DNA of 64,000 nt. Source: SAR324 cluster bacterium (GTDB taxonomy: Bacteria; SAR324; NAC60-12). The translations under genes and the position numbers were made by a program. Shown here in pieces: positions 24,208-32,716 of the stretch (position 1 is its first letter; each line of letters starts with the position of its first letter). A model generated the notes under the pieces. The model was not told the DNA's origin and ran no database searches. It saw nothing but the letters and a program-made list of their open reading frames with translations. Location: assembly GCA_028281495.1 (NCBI GenBank), contig JANQJU010000086.1, positions 42,307 through 106,306 of the forward strand. The letters are read 5' to 3'.

Positions 24208-26436
24208 TTAGGGTTGAGCGAAATGCTGGGCCAGAGTCTCTAACATTGATTCGACACGCTTGTCCCAAGTATTTTCTTTTGCGAGCTGAATTCCTTTTTG
24301 GATACGATCGGAGCGTAGGCGGTAGTCCTCTAGAGCCTTCGGGATGGCAGTAATAAACTCTTGATCGGTTTCGCACCAATAACAAACATCCCGATAAGCT
24401 TCCAATGCTGACAAGGCAGTGGAGACAACAGGTAACCCCGCAGCCAAATACTCAAAAAATTTAAGGGGGAACATGCTTTGGGTATATCCGTTGATGGGAG
24501 AAGGCAATAAGGCAACCTGACAACCTTTTAAATAATGAGGCAGTTCCCCATAGGGCTTCGGTCCAAGAAAATGCACATTAGGCAAGTCAAACAATTCATC
24601 AAACCGAGCTCCTGGCTCGCCTTCCCCAATTTGTCCCAGCAAGATCAGTTGCCACTCAGGAGAATGTTGAGCAATGCGCTTTAGGAGTTCAGCATTGACC
24701 TTATAGTGACTGATTGCCCCCACAAACCCCAGACAGGGCTGTGGAATGTGCTGCAACACGGAAGCTACTGTAATATCGCTCGTGGTTTTATTGAAATGGT
24801 CGAAATCGCAAGGGTTGGGAAGGTAATAGGTATTGGTATTCCAACGTTTTCGAGTTTCGTACAGATTGGGAGAGGTGGTGAAAATAATATCTGCCTGTTC
24901 GCTGAATTTCTGTTCCTGAGCTTCCAGTATTTTGACAGGCATTCCCGGTGCTTCCTTGAGTTCATCCACACAGTGATAAACAATGTGACTGAAATTCAAA
25001 TGCTCAGTTAAAGCCCCGACAATTGGATTGTAAGACCATAAAATAGGGTTTTGAAAGTTCAGTTTTTTGCAAAAATATTGAATGAACTGCCCTAAGATCA
25101 CCCAATTGAGATAACGAACCAAACGGAACCGATGCAAAGGAATCACCAAAGGAGACCAAACGTAAACATTGGGTTGGACTTCGCGAAAACCGAGTAGAGA
25201 ACGTCGTAGACGTTGATAGATTCGTTTGAAATCTCGATAAGTTGTCGTGAGTTGACGGAGTCCAAGCGATTCAATGTATAAAATATGGCTCCCGTTTTTA
25301 GCGAGGCGAGAAGAAATGTGCTGTTTATTGGTCCAAAAGGGATGATCCCAATCGGCAGTAGAAATGAGCACGATTTCATACGGTCGATTTTCGACAGGAA
25401 ACCCCAAGGATTTGAGCCATTCGCTAGAGGAGAATGGCTTTTCGTGACGAAATTGCAGGAAGCCTTTAAATAGATGTAAATACATGACCCAAGGCACTGC
25501 TAAAATGACCCCCGCTAAGACCAGTTGGTCTTTTAAACCACGAGATGTAGGGAGCGTATTACGGATGCCCATCCACCAAGTCAGCAAATAGGAGATTAAA
25601 AAAATACTGCTTATCGTGACAAACTCACCCGAGTCCCACGGCAGAGTCAACCCTCCTAAAACGAATAGGATTTGTGTGAGCAAAAACACACCGTATACTT
25701 TTTGTTTGATATGAGGAATGGGAATACCCAAGAATGGATGTGCATCTAAACTGTTCCGATACCGACGCGGGAAGCGCCTTCTTAGCAAACCATCATATTC
25801 ATACCGTGCGGCTAGTTTGAGAGGACGCAAATAGTTTGCCGCTAGGGGAGGATGATAGACAATCAATTCTTCATCAAATTGGATGGTTCGGCCTGATTCC
25901 AAAATACAAAAGGCCAGATCCGTATCTTCGCGAAACGGAATCCGGTATTTGGTATAAAATTGGCAATAAATTTTACGCAGCACCATGTTGCAGGTGGGAT
26001 AGCGTCCACCATAAAAGTTTTCCGTTTGATGGGTGAAAGGAGTGAGCTTGTGACGTTCGCTCACGATGGTGCGCCCTTCAAAACCAGCGAGATTGGGAGA
26101 TTTTTCAATCAGATCCAAAGCACGCTGGACCCAATCTTCATGAGCGATCACATCGGCATCTAAGAACGCAACCCAATCCGCCTCAGCATGAGACACACCT
26201 AGATTGCGTGCAGAAGCGGGACCTGAGTTAGGAATATGCTGGCTTTTCAGCTTCAGTGAGGTCTTGGTTGCAAATGCTTCCAACATCTCAAAGGTCCTAT
26301 CATTGGAACCGTCATCGATGACAATGACTTCAAAGGCCGATAAGGGAGCTGTTTGTTTTTCCAAAGAAACCAAACATCGATTTAACAAATCCTTGCTATT
26401 GTAAGTAGGAATCACTACTGATATTTTCAAACTCAT
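24208..26436 (-). CDS. Double glycosyltransferase: GT2 domain fused to GT4-like domain
   Basis: A 742-residue fusion. Residues 4-240 are a GT-A family 2 domain: ISVVIPTYNSKDLLNRCL, then IDDGSNDRTFEML and the metal site WVAFLDADVIAHEDW. About three membrane segments follow near residues 255-345. Residues 360-740 are a GT-B family 4/1-like domain, with the nucleotide-sugar part near YLKGCQVALLPSPINGYTQSMFPLKFFEYLAAGLPVVST. It should make two successive sugar transfers at the cytoplasmic face of the inner membrane, for a surface polysaccharide or lipid-linked glycan. No other polysaccharide genes are near. Confidence 0.88.
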   Translation of the reverse strand: MSLKISVVIPTYNSKDLLNRCLVSLEKQTAPLSAFEVIVIDDGSNDRTFEMLEAFATKTSLKLKSQHIPNSGPASARNLGVSHAEADWVAFLDADVIAHEDWVQRALDLIEKSPNLAGFEGRTIVSERHKLTPFTHQTENFYGGRYPTCNMVLRKIYCQFYTKYRIPFREDTDLAFCILESGRTIQFDEELIVYHPPLAANYLRPLKLAARYEYDGLLRRRFPRRYRNSLDAHPFLGIPIPHIKQKVYGVFLLTQILFVLGGLTLPWDSGEFVTISSIFLISYLLTWWMGIRNTLPTSRGLKDQLVLAGVILAVPWVMYLHLFKGFLQFRHEKPFSSSEWLKSLGFPVENRPYEIVLISTADWDHPFWTNKQHISSRLAKNGSHILYIESLGLRQLTTTYRDFKRIYQRLRRSLLGFREVQPNVYVWSPLVIPLHRFRLVRYLNWVILGQFIQYFCKKLNFQNPILWSYNPIVGALTEHLNFSHIVYHCVDELKEAPGMPVKILEAQEQKFSEQADIIFTTSPNLYETRKRWNTNTYYLPNPCDFDHFNKTTSDITVASVLQHIPQPCLGFVGAISHYKVNAELLKRIAQHSPEWQLILLGQIGEGEPGARFDELFDLPNVHFLGPKPYGELPHYLKGCQVALLPSPINGYTQSMFPLKFFEYLAAGLPVVSTALSALEAYRDVCYWCETDQEFITAIPKALEDYRLRSDRIQKGIQLAKENTWDKRVESMLETLAQHFAQP

Positions 26437-26469
26437 ATAAACGTTATACCTCTAACAAAAGTTGGAAAC

Positions 26470-27780
26470 ATGCCTGCCCACTCAAATCGAAGAACTTCTA
26501 ATTTTAGTGAATTCATCCGCTACCTCCGAAGGTCACTGCCTTATTTGGAAGAATTCCATAACGAAACATTTGTGATCAAAATCAGTGGTGATACATTACT
26601 GCAAAACAACTTACCAAGCATCCTCGACGATTTGGTATTGTTGCATCGGATTGGAGTGAAAATCATTGTTGTTCATGGAGCTCATAAACAGATTTTGGAA
26701 CTTTTAGAGTACCACCAAAAAGAAGTGCAATATTACGATGGCCGGCTTTTGGTCACGGAAGAGTTGCTTCCTATTGTGAAACAAGCAGTAGCGGATGCTA
26801 ACTGGAATTTGATGACAAAATTAGGACGACACGGAAACAGCATCTTCCCTTTTTCAGGACATTTTATTCAAGCTCAAAAGCTGTCTTTTCCAGATTTTGA
26901 GAATCACTTTATCGGTGAGGTGGGTGAGATCAATAGTCACGCGTTGCTGCATGCGACCAATCAGCACTATCTCCCGATCATTCCCCCTTTTGCACCTGGC
27001 CCCCATCGGGGGCTTTTTATCTTGGATGCGAGTCAAATTGCATTAGAAGTGGCGGTCTACCTCCGTGCTCGAAAACTCATCATGCTTTCCACAGAAAACA
27101 GCTTCTTGAATCTGGCCATTCGTCCTGAGGAAACCACCACCGAGGCTATCAAACAATGGTTGCAAACGCAGTCTACAATTGATTCCGAAACCGAGCATCA
27201 GGTTCGAGCTTTGGTGGAGGCGTGTCAACGAGGAGTCGAACGATGTCATCTGTTGGATAGCACGGTGGATGGTGCTCTTTTGGGGGAAATTTTGACTCCT
27301 TCTGGCGCAGGCATCATGATCACCAATAGCCCTTACGAACGCATTCGCAGAGGGCGTTTGAGTGACCTTCCGATGATCATGGAAATCTTGGTAAAACCGT
27401 TGCGGGATCTCTCTGTGGTGCACAAAGATTATAATTACTTGGAAGGCAACATCTCCAATTTCATGGTATTCTGTGTAGATGAAGAGCTGGTGGGATGCTG
27501 TGAATTGATTGCTTTTGAAGAAAATCAATCTATGGAATTGGCAAGTTTGGCGGTGAAGGAGGGATATCGCAATCGAGGAATTGGAAAACAACTCATCACT
27601 GCTGCCATTCGTCAGGCCAAACAACAAAAGCGGAAGCTGCTTTTTGCATTAACAATGCAGGCCACTCATGTTTTCCTGAGTAGTGGTTTCAAGGAAATCC
27701 ACCCGGATAAATTACCTCAAAAGAAACGGGAAAATTACGATTTTCATGAGTCCTTAATTTATGGAAAATTTTTAGTTTGA
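26470..27780 (+). CDS. argA: Amino-acid N-acetyltransferase (N-acetylglutamate synthase)
   Basis: A 436-residue ArgA-type protein, close to the usual 440. Residues 20-290 are an amino-acid-kinase-like domain (TFVIKISGDTLLQNNLPSILDDLVLLHRIGVKIIVVHGAHKQI). Residues 295-436 are a GNAT domain with the acetyl-CoA loop YRNRGIGKQLITAA. It makes N-acetylglutamate, the first step of arginine synthesis, and in relatives the kinase-like part binds arginine for feedback control. It is divergent from the glycosyltransferase (33 bp apart) and its end overlaps the convergent hotdog gene by 9 bp. No other arg gene is near. Confidence 0.92.
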   Translation: MPAHSNRRTSNFSEFIRYLRRSLPYLEEFHNETFVIKISGDTLLQNNLPSILDDLVLLHRIGVKIIVVHGAHKQILELLEYHQKEVQYYDGRLLVTEELLPIVKQAVADANWNLMTKLGRHGNSIFPFSGHFIQAQKLSFPDFENHFIGEVGEINSHALLHATNQHYLPIIPPFAPGPHRGLFILDASQIALEVAVYLRARKLIMLSTENSFLNLAIRPEETTTEAIKQWLQTQSTIDSETEHQVRALVEACQRGVERCHLLDSTVDGALLGEILTPSGAGIMITNSPYERIRRGRLSDLPMIMEILVKPLRDLSVVHKDYNYLEGNISNFMVFCVDEELVGCCELIAFEENQSMELASLAVKEGYRNRGIGKQLITAAIRQAKQQKRKLLFALTMQATHVFLSSGFKEIHPDKLPQKKRENYDFHESLIYGKFLV

Positions 27781-28341
27781 GCGCTCATACATCAACAAGT
27801 CTTCTTGCAAATTCGTCCGCATGCTTTCTTCCATTCGCGGATAAATTTCGAGAAAATCCCGAATCTGCCAAGGAATCAAAACCTGTTCATCTCCCACTGC
27901 CGAAACATCCATTCGTGCCGACGCTATGGAAACCTTGGCCCTCAATTGACCATTCACCAGCAAGGTGCCACTCGAATATACGATCCTGCGAGTGTATTTT
28001 TCAATTTTGGCTTCTGCTTCTACCTGCTCCCCTGGGCGAATCATATCGATGAAACGACAATCAAAGGTTTTCAGAAGAATGGGAGCGACCCACGTCCGTG
28101 ATTCTCGATAAGTTCGAAGCAAAATCAATTTTCCTACCAAGTTGGCAATCACTTCGATCTGCAATACACCTGGAATGACAGGGCTTTGCGGAAAATGGTC
28201 TTGATGCCAATCTTCATTGAGAGGGAATGTTTTTTCTCCTTTGATGTATTCCGACTCATCGGTTTCGATAATCCGATCCACAAATTTCCAACGCAAAGTC
28301 ACCTCCGTAATTATAAACGTTGTGTTTCCAATCAACGCCAT
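27772..28341 (-). CDS. FabZ/FabA-like hotdog dehydratase family protein
   Basis: A 189-residue hotdog-fold protein. The motif HFPQSPVIPGVLQIEVIANLVG has the catalytic His and the Glu of beta-hydroxyacyl-ACP dehydratases. It is about 40 residues longer than FabZ, with an extra C-terminal helical part (WQIRDFLEIYPRMEESMRT), and the surroundings of the core differ from textbook FabZ. It may be a housekeeping dehydratase or a special-purpose one; being alone, without lpxA or lpxD, leaves this open. It lies 74 bp upstream of thiE on the minus strand. Confidence 0.82.
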   Translation of the reverse strand: MALIGNTTFIITEVTLRWKFVDRIIETDESEYIKGEKTFPLNEDWHQDHFPQSPVIPGVLQIEVIANLVGKLILLRTYRESRTWVAPILLKTFDCRFIDMIRPGEQVEAEAKIEKYTRRIVYSSGTLLVNGQLRAKVSIASARMDVSAVGDEQVLIPWQIRDFLEIYPRMEESMRTNLQEDLLMYERSN

Positions 28342-28415
28342 GTTTCAATTCAATCTTGCATCGCTGAGCAATATTTCCTATTTGGGAATTCCCCCCCAGA
28401 CCACTTCAAGTGAAG

Positions 28416-29018
28416 TCACGGGACTTCGATCAGCCTTTTCAAATGTTGCAATTCTTTAATTTCTTGAAGGGTTTCTAGCTCAGAAATCATAGCAATTGCA
28501 TGAACCCCTGTTTTCGCAACGTCGACCAAATTGTGACGATTGATACCGCCAATCGCTACAATGGGAAGCGACATCATTTGCACAATAGAACGAAGTTTGG
28601 GCACCCCTCGCGGAGGGGCTTGAACTTCTTTGGTTTGAGTCGCAAACACCGGCCCAAAACCTAAATAAAACGGTTCGTATGCCACCGCACGTTGAATTTC
28701 TGTATCGGAATGCGTGGAAATGCCAAGATTTAAAGGAGTTTTTTTCAGGGCTGCTTGGGAATGATTTGTTAAATCTTCTTGGCCCAAGTGGACGCCCCAT
28801 GCCCCGATTTGTTCGGCAAATTCGAGATCATCATTGATGACAATTCGTGTGTTGGGGTACTGAAGAACCCATTCCTGAATTTGCTGCAAATGAGGCTGAA
28901 GGTTTTGGTTTTTGAAACGAATCTGTAGATAGGGAATGTGGGCTTGGAGGTAGAAGTGAGCACGTTGCAGTGACCCGGCAATGGCATAAAGCAAAGACAC
29001 GACTTTAGACCTCTGCAT
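28416..29018 (-). CDS. thiE: Thiamine phosphate synthase
   Basis: About 200 residues, TIM-barrel ThiE. I chose the ATG at 29018, which overlaps the yqgE stop by 14 bp; an earlier in-frame start would run further into yqgE. Family marks are INDDLEFAEQIGAWGVHLGQEDL (Asp for magnesium pyrophosphate), YLGFGPVFATQTKE and the phosphate site IVAIGGINRHNLVDVAKTGVHAIAMIS. It joins the pyrimidine and thiazole moieties of thiamine. The pyrimidine synthase gene thiC lies 35 kb away in this window. No TPP riboswitch precedes thiE itself. Confidence 0.93.
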   Translation of the reverse strand: MQRSKVVSLLYAIAGSLQRAHFYLQAHIPYLQIRFKNQNLQPHLQQIQEWVLQYPNTRIVINDDLEFAEQIGAWGVHLGQEDLTNHSQAALKKTPLNLGISTHSDTEIQRAVAYEPFYLGFGPVFATQTKEVQAPPRGVPKLRSIVQMMSLPIVAIGGINRHNLVDVAKTGVHAIAMISELETLQEIKELQHLKRLIEVP

Positions 29019-29556
29019 TTTTGAGAAAACTGGTGGTGAATGGGTCAATACCAATTTGCTGTAGGATGTTTTCCCAACGTTCGGAATACGGCATTTCCAA
29101 GACTAAATTCACATCCAATTCGGTCAACCACCAGGCCCCCTCTTGTATTTCTCGGTCGAGTTGCTCTTCTCCCCAACCGGCATACCCACAGCCCAAGTGG
29201 TAATAATGGGGACCTTCGCCTTGGACCAATGCGGACAACACTTCTTGAATCGAACTGATGTGAATTGTTGCCGTGACTTTAGAGGTGGTGTTGCCAGTGA
29301 AGTCTGAAGAATGAATAGCCCACAAAGATTCGGGCTGTACCGGCCCACCGAGTAATAAAGGGTTGGTTAATTCTTCTTTTGCCTCAAATTGTTCAGAAAG
29401 GATATCTTTAATTTGAATCGAGGAAGGATTGTTGATGACCAGTCCAAACGCACTTTCTTGAGTGTAGTTACACAATAAAATGACAGTTTTTTCGAAATAA
29501 GGATCTTTGAGAGAAGGCATTGCCACCAATAGCCCGGGAGTCAGTTCTTCATTCAT
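29005..29556 (-). CDS. YqgE/AlgH family protein
   Basis: A 183-residue member of the YqgE/AlgH family. Typical parts are TPGLLVAMPSLKDPYFEKTVILLC at the start, SAFGLVINNPSS, then the double GGPVQPESLWAIHSS and GYAGWGEEQLDREIQEGAWW. Role not settled in any organism, though a link to transcription regulation was proposed for AlgH. It is first in a two-gene unit with thiE. Confidence 0.95.
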   Translation of the reverse strand: MNEELTPGLLVAMPSLKDPYFEKTVILLCNYTQESAFGLVINNPSSIQIKDILSEQFEAKEELTNPLLLGGPVQPESLWAIHSSDFTGNTTSKVTATIHISSIQEVLSALVQGEGPHYYHLGCGYAGWGEEQLDREIQEGAWWLTELDVNLVLEMPYSERWENILQQIGIDPFTTSFLKNAEV

Positions 29557-29653
29557 TACGATTGGCCTGCAAAAGGGTTGAAGAAAAATTATAGCTCCCC
29601 TATCCTGAGAAGGAAGTTATAGCTAATGAGGGGCATCTCAACTGGGATTCATT

Positions 29654-30781
29654 ATGCACGATATCCATGTGAAAAACAACGAACTCGCTCAGGAAGCAAT
29701 CCGGCAATTCTTGAGGAAAATCCACTATGAAAACACCGATGAAAATCTTCAACACGTGTTTGATATTGTGGCCCAAGTGTTTCATGCAGCAGGACAAAAA
29801 AATTTACTTGCCTTGATCTTGCTACGTAAATATTGGCTGGAACAAATGGATGAATTCTTAGCTCGGCATTCTTATCCTCGGAATTTATCCATCAGCAAAG
29901 AATTTATTGTGACTTCGGACTATCTCACTCATGTGAGAGCGGACGAAACACTTCCGACTAAAATGAGACACGCCCTCACGGCTTTAGAGGGTTCAGTGTA
30001 CCCCTCTTCACAGAAATTTCTCTATCAAGTGCGTAAAACGCTGAAGCAAGCATTGAGTGAAGAGGAACAAGAGCGCCTTTTGCAGTATACGGATTTCAAA
30101 TCCAAAGAAACTGTATTGCATCTCACCGTCTATGATGGAGGGTTCACTCAAGCAATTCACTTTGACATGCCTTTATATCTGAAACAAATCAACGCGATTG
30201 TCCCAGATGTGCAGATTGACCGGATTCAATGTCATGTGGGGAACGTGGGGCAGGCACGCCAGGATCAAGTATGGGTAGGGAAAATGGCTGCCGATTGGTC
30301 GGAAACGGTGTCACCTAAATTTTCCAATCATTGTGCTCCGGCTTTTATTCACCGGACCAGCTATCGAGAAGCCACGTTGGTGGTGTATGTGCCAGATGCC
30401 GCATTGGAATCGGAATTGAACAATTCGCAATCCTCCCAGGAACTTTTGAACCAGATCTTCCAGGCCTATCCAGATTTGCGATTCACAATTCAAAGGGTCT
30501 GGTTCATCGTACAAACGGGAATGCATCCTACCAATGTTCGGTCCACATCAATGATTTTAGGAGAATCGGCTTATGATCCAATTTCCAGTTACGAACGTCT
30601 GCGTCAATTGATTCAGAAGCACACCCTGCCAACCCCACAAGAAGTTTCTGACAATGAAGCCACATACCAAACTTCTCCATCGCAGCCTAAAATCGATCCT
30701 GTGAAACGAGTGCAGGAACTCATTCAACAAAGTAAAGCCAACTCGCAAAAATGGCTCCAATCGAAAGACACAGCACAATAG
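29654..30781 (+). CDS. Unrecognised 375-aa protein, perhaps DUF721/DciA-like
   Basis: A soluble 375-residue protein that I do not recognise. Two stretches loosely resemble the DUF721 (DciA helicase-loader) pattern: ALILLRKYWLEQMDEFLARHS near residue 55, and from about residue 215 WSETVSPKFSNHCAPAF, then LVVYVPDAALESEL and LLNQIFQAYPDLRFTI. The last 75 residues are polar. It ends 31 bp inside the methyltransferase gene, so the two are likely co-expressed, just upstream of the megasynthase. A DNA-related or a biosynthetic role are both possible. Confidence 0.7.
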   Translation: MHDIHVKNNELAQEAIRQFLRKIHYENTDENLQHVFDIVAQVFHAAGQKNLLALILLRKYWLEQMDEFLARHSYPRNLSISKEFIVTSDYLTHVRADETLPTKMRHALTALEGSVYPSSQKFLYQVRKTLKQALSEEEQERLLQYTDFKSKETVLHLTVYDGGFTQAIHFDMPLYLKQINAIVPDVQIDRIQCHVGNVGQARQDQVWVGKMAADWSETVSPKFSNHCAPAFIHRTSYREATLVVYVPDAALESELNNSQSSQELLNQIFQAYPDLRFTIQRVWFIVQTGMHPTNVRSTSMILGESAYDPISSYERLRQLIQKHTLPTPQEVSDNEATYQTSPSQPKIDPVKRVQELIQQSKANSQKWLQSKDTAQ

Positions 30782-32349
30782 ATCTCGAACTTCCCCTTGC
30801 CTCCAGCATCAAACGAGGGTTCAATCCCACTTTGTTAAATTACCTCAACGTGTTGCATGGAAATCCTTCTATCTTGTTGGACCAGGAATATGCTTACTGC
30901 GAATTGGGCTGTGGAGACGGGAAAACCACGAGCCTCTTAGCAGCATCGAATCCGATGGGAAGTTTCTATGGAATCGAATTTCGATCTGCTGCTTTGGATG
31001 TGGTCCCTTCCTCATTCCAAACCATTGAGGCCTTATGTCGCCAGTCGGCGCTTTCCAATCTCACTTTCATAGAATGTTCGATTGCTGAGCTATTGGAAAG
31101 CCCGTTGCCTCAATTTCAATTCATCACACTGCATGTTCCTTATTCGCAATTATCGCCCGAAGATCGGAAGGCCTTATTGGACGTTATCCAAATCAAGCTG
31201 TGCCCAGGGGGGATTTTTGCCATGGGATATCATGCAATGCCTGGATGGTCTGCTTGGCTGCCCTTATGCGAAATGATTCGTGCCTATACGCATTCCCAAA
31301 ATCTCCATGCCTTGGGTAAAACCCAAGAAGGGGTGAAGTACCTTCGTTTCTTGTGTGATCATGAAAGCGAATATTTCCAAAAGCACCCGTCTGCTCGCAA
31401 CATCCTTGAAGTATGGGAACGAAGTGACCTTCAAGAACTTTCTCAAATATGCTTTGATCCCCATTGGGAGCCGCTTTATTTTACAGAGGTGGCTACTTCC
31501 CTTGAGCAAGCAGGATTGACGTATGTGGGAAGTTTGCCAATCTACTTGAACTATAGCGAAATCTGTGTACCAGAAGGCCTACAGTCTTTATTTAAAACCG
31601 CTCCAGATCGCTCCACCTTGGAAATCCATAAAGATTTTGTCCGTAACACCGCATACCGTCGCGATTTGTATTTCAAGCCCCACCCTGACACCCTCACAAG
31701 TTCTTCGGAGGTTGGCAAAGCACAAGAGATGGCAATTCAAGCCTTTGGGGCGGTGTTGCTCCAAGAAAACACATCGTTGGAAAGGAGCATTCCTTTGGGG
31801 CGGTACGTGGTGCTCAACGATCCCATCTATGAACCTCTGCTCAATCAGTTGACAACTCAGGCAGCGACTCTAGAAACGCTTTGTCAGCTTCCCTCCTTCG
31901 ATCAGGTTTCCCAAGAGGACTTACTTGCCGCTTTGCATTACTTGATCATGCTTGAACAAGCCCTTCCGTTTGCTCAGGTCGCGCCCGATATGAAATCATC
32001 CTACACCGAGCACCCCAAAATTGTGTTGCCCTTCAATCGATTGTTGTTGGAACAGGAGGTGTTCCAAAACGATTCATTGGAAGTCGCTTCTCCAGTTTAC
32101 GGAGCAGGACTTACTTTGGGGTTTGGAGAGGCATTGATGCTGCTTGCCATTGATCATGCAGGATTTACCGGGGCGGTCGACTATGCTTTGAACCAAATCG
32201 AGTCACATGGTGTGACTATTCAATCGAACCAAGAGCAGCCGAGCTTAGACTCTGTCCCTCCGCGGACACTTCTGGAAAACCAGTGTGTGAAATTTCAGGA
32301 AAACTTGAGGTATTGGCTTCATTTGAAAATTTTGCATGAAGAGAATTAA
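30751..32349 (+). CDS. SAM-dependent methyltransferase with C-terminal regulatory domain
   Basis: A 532-residue protein. Residues 35-200 are a class I methyltransferase: AYCELGCGDGKTTSLLAASNP (SAM loop), then GSFYGIEFRSAALD. Residues 210-300 match the methyltransferase regulatory domain type (HESEYFQKHPSARNILEVWER followed by PLYFTEVATSLEQAGLTYVG). The rest is a C-terminal region of unknown role. It starts inside the previous gene, with no clear ribosome site, which implies coupling. It ends 367 bp before the megasynthase and points the same way. It could tailor the peptide product, but such proteins also occur outside gene clusters. Confidence 0.85.
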   Translation: MAPIERHSTIDLELPLASSIKRGFNPTLLNYLNVLHGNPSILLDQEYAYCELGCGDGKTTSLLAASNPMGSFYGIEFRSAALDVVPSSFQTIEALCRQSALSNLTFIECSIAELLESPLPQFQFITLHVPYSQLSPEDRKALLDVIQIKLCPGGIFAMGYHAMPGWSAWLPLCEMIRAYTHSQNLHALGKTQEGVKYLRFLCDHESEYFQKHPSARNILEVWERSDLQELSQICFDPHWEPLYFTEVATSLEQAGLTYVGSLPIYLNYSEICVPEGLQSLFKTAPDRSTLEIHKDFVRNTAYRRDLYFKPHPDTLTSSSEVGKAQEMAIQAFGAVLLQENTSLERSIPLGRYVVLNDPIYEPLLNQLTTQAATLETLCQLPSFDQVSQEDLLAALHYLIMLEQALPFAQVAPDMKSSYTEHPKIVLPFNRLLLEQEVFQNDSLEVASPVYGAGLTLGFGEALMLLAIDHAGFTGAVDYALNQIESHGVTIQSNQEQPSLDSVPPRTLLENQCVKFQENLRYWLHLKILHEEN

Positions 32350-32716
32350 CCGGATCGCTTGTTGAGCTTTCTGCAAAGGGAGCAGTTTCGTCCGAAAAAC
32401 AAGGTTTTGCCTTTATTCTACAGCCAGATACTCAAGCCCCCTATCCAAATAGAAATTCAGTCCCTTTCCCAATAAAAACAGTTTGTCCAACGAAAAAAAG
32501 GTGAGTCTTTCGGTAGTATGGAATTTAGTCTTATGACTTCAAGAGGAGCAATTGGGAGAAAAAAACTTTGAGCAGACTACGTTAGGAATTGATTCAGAGA
32601 TCAAGTAGCAATTGCCTTTGATCGGTAAAAAATGTATCGGATGGACTAATTCCTGACCGTAAGGGAAATTCCATAACATATCCTTTGTAGTCATTCCCAA
32701 TATTTTAAGGCTTACT
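32350..32716. other. Intergenic region upstream of the megasynthase
   Basis: 367 bp without a gene. It must hold the promoter of the 19-kb gene unless transcription reads through from the methyltransferase. It is AT-rich with several A-tracts (near 32497, 32561 and 32627). I could not pick out a trustworthy -35/-10 pair or an operator. The ribosome binding site is AAGG at 32707-32710, 6 nt before the ATG. No tRNA or strong terminator hairpin is apparent. Confidence 0.6.

Noticed and set aside
28402..28417. Small palindrome at the thiE stop (ACTTCA-AG-TGAAGT)
   Set aside because: Six pairs without a T-run on the minus strand; too weak to call a terminator.
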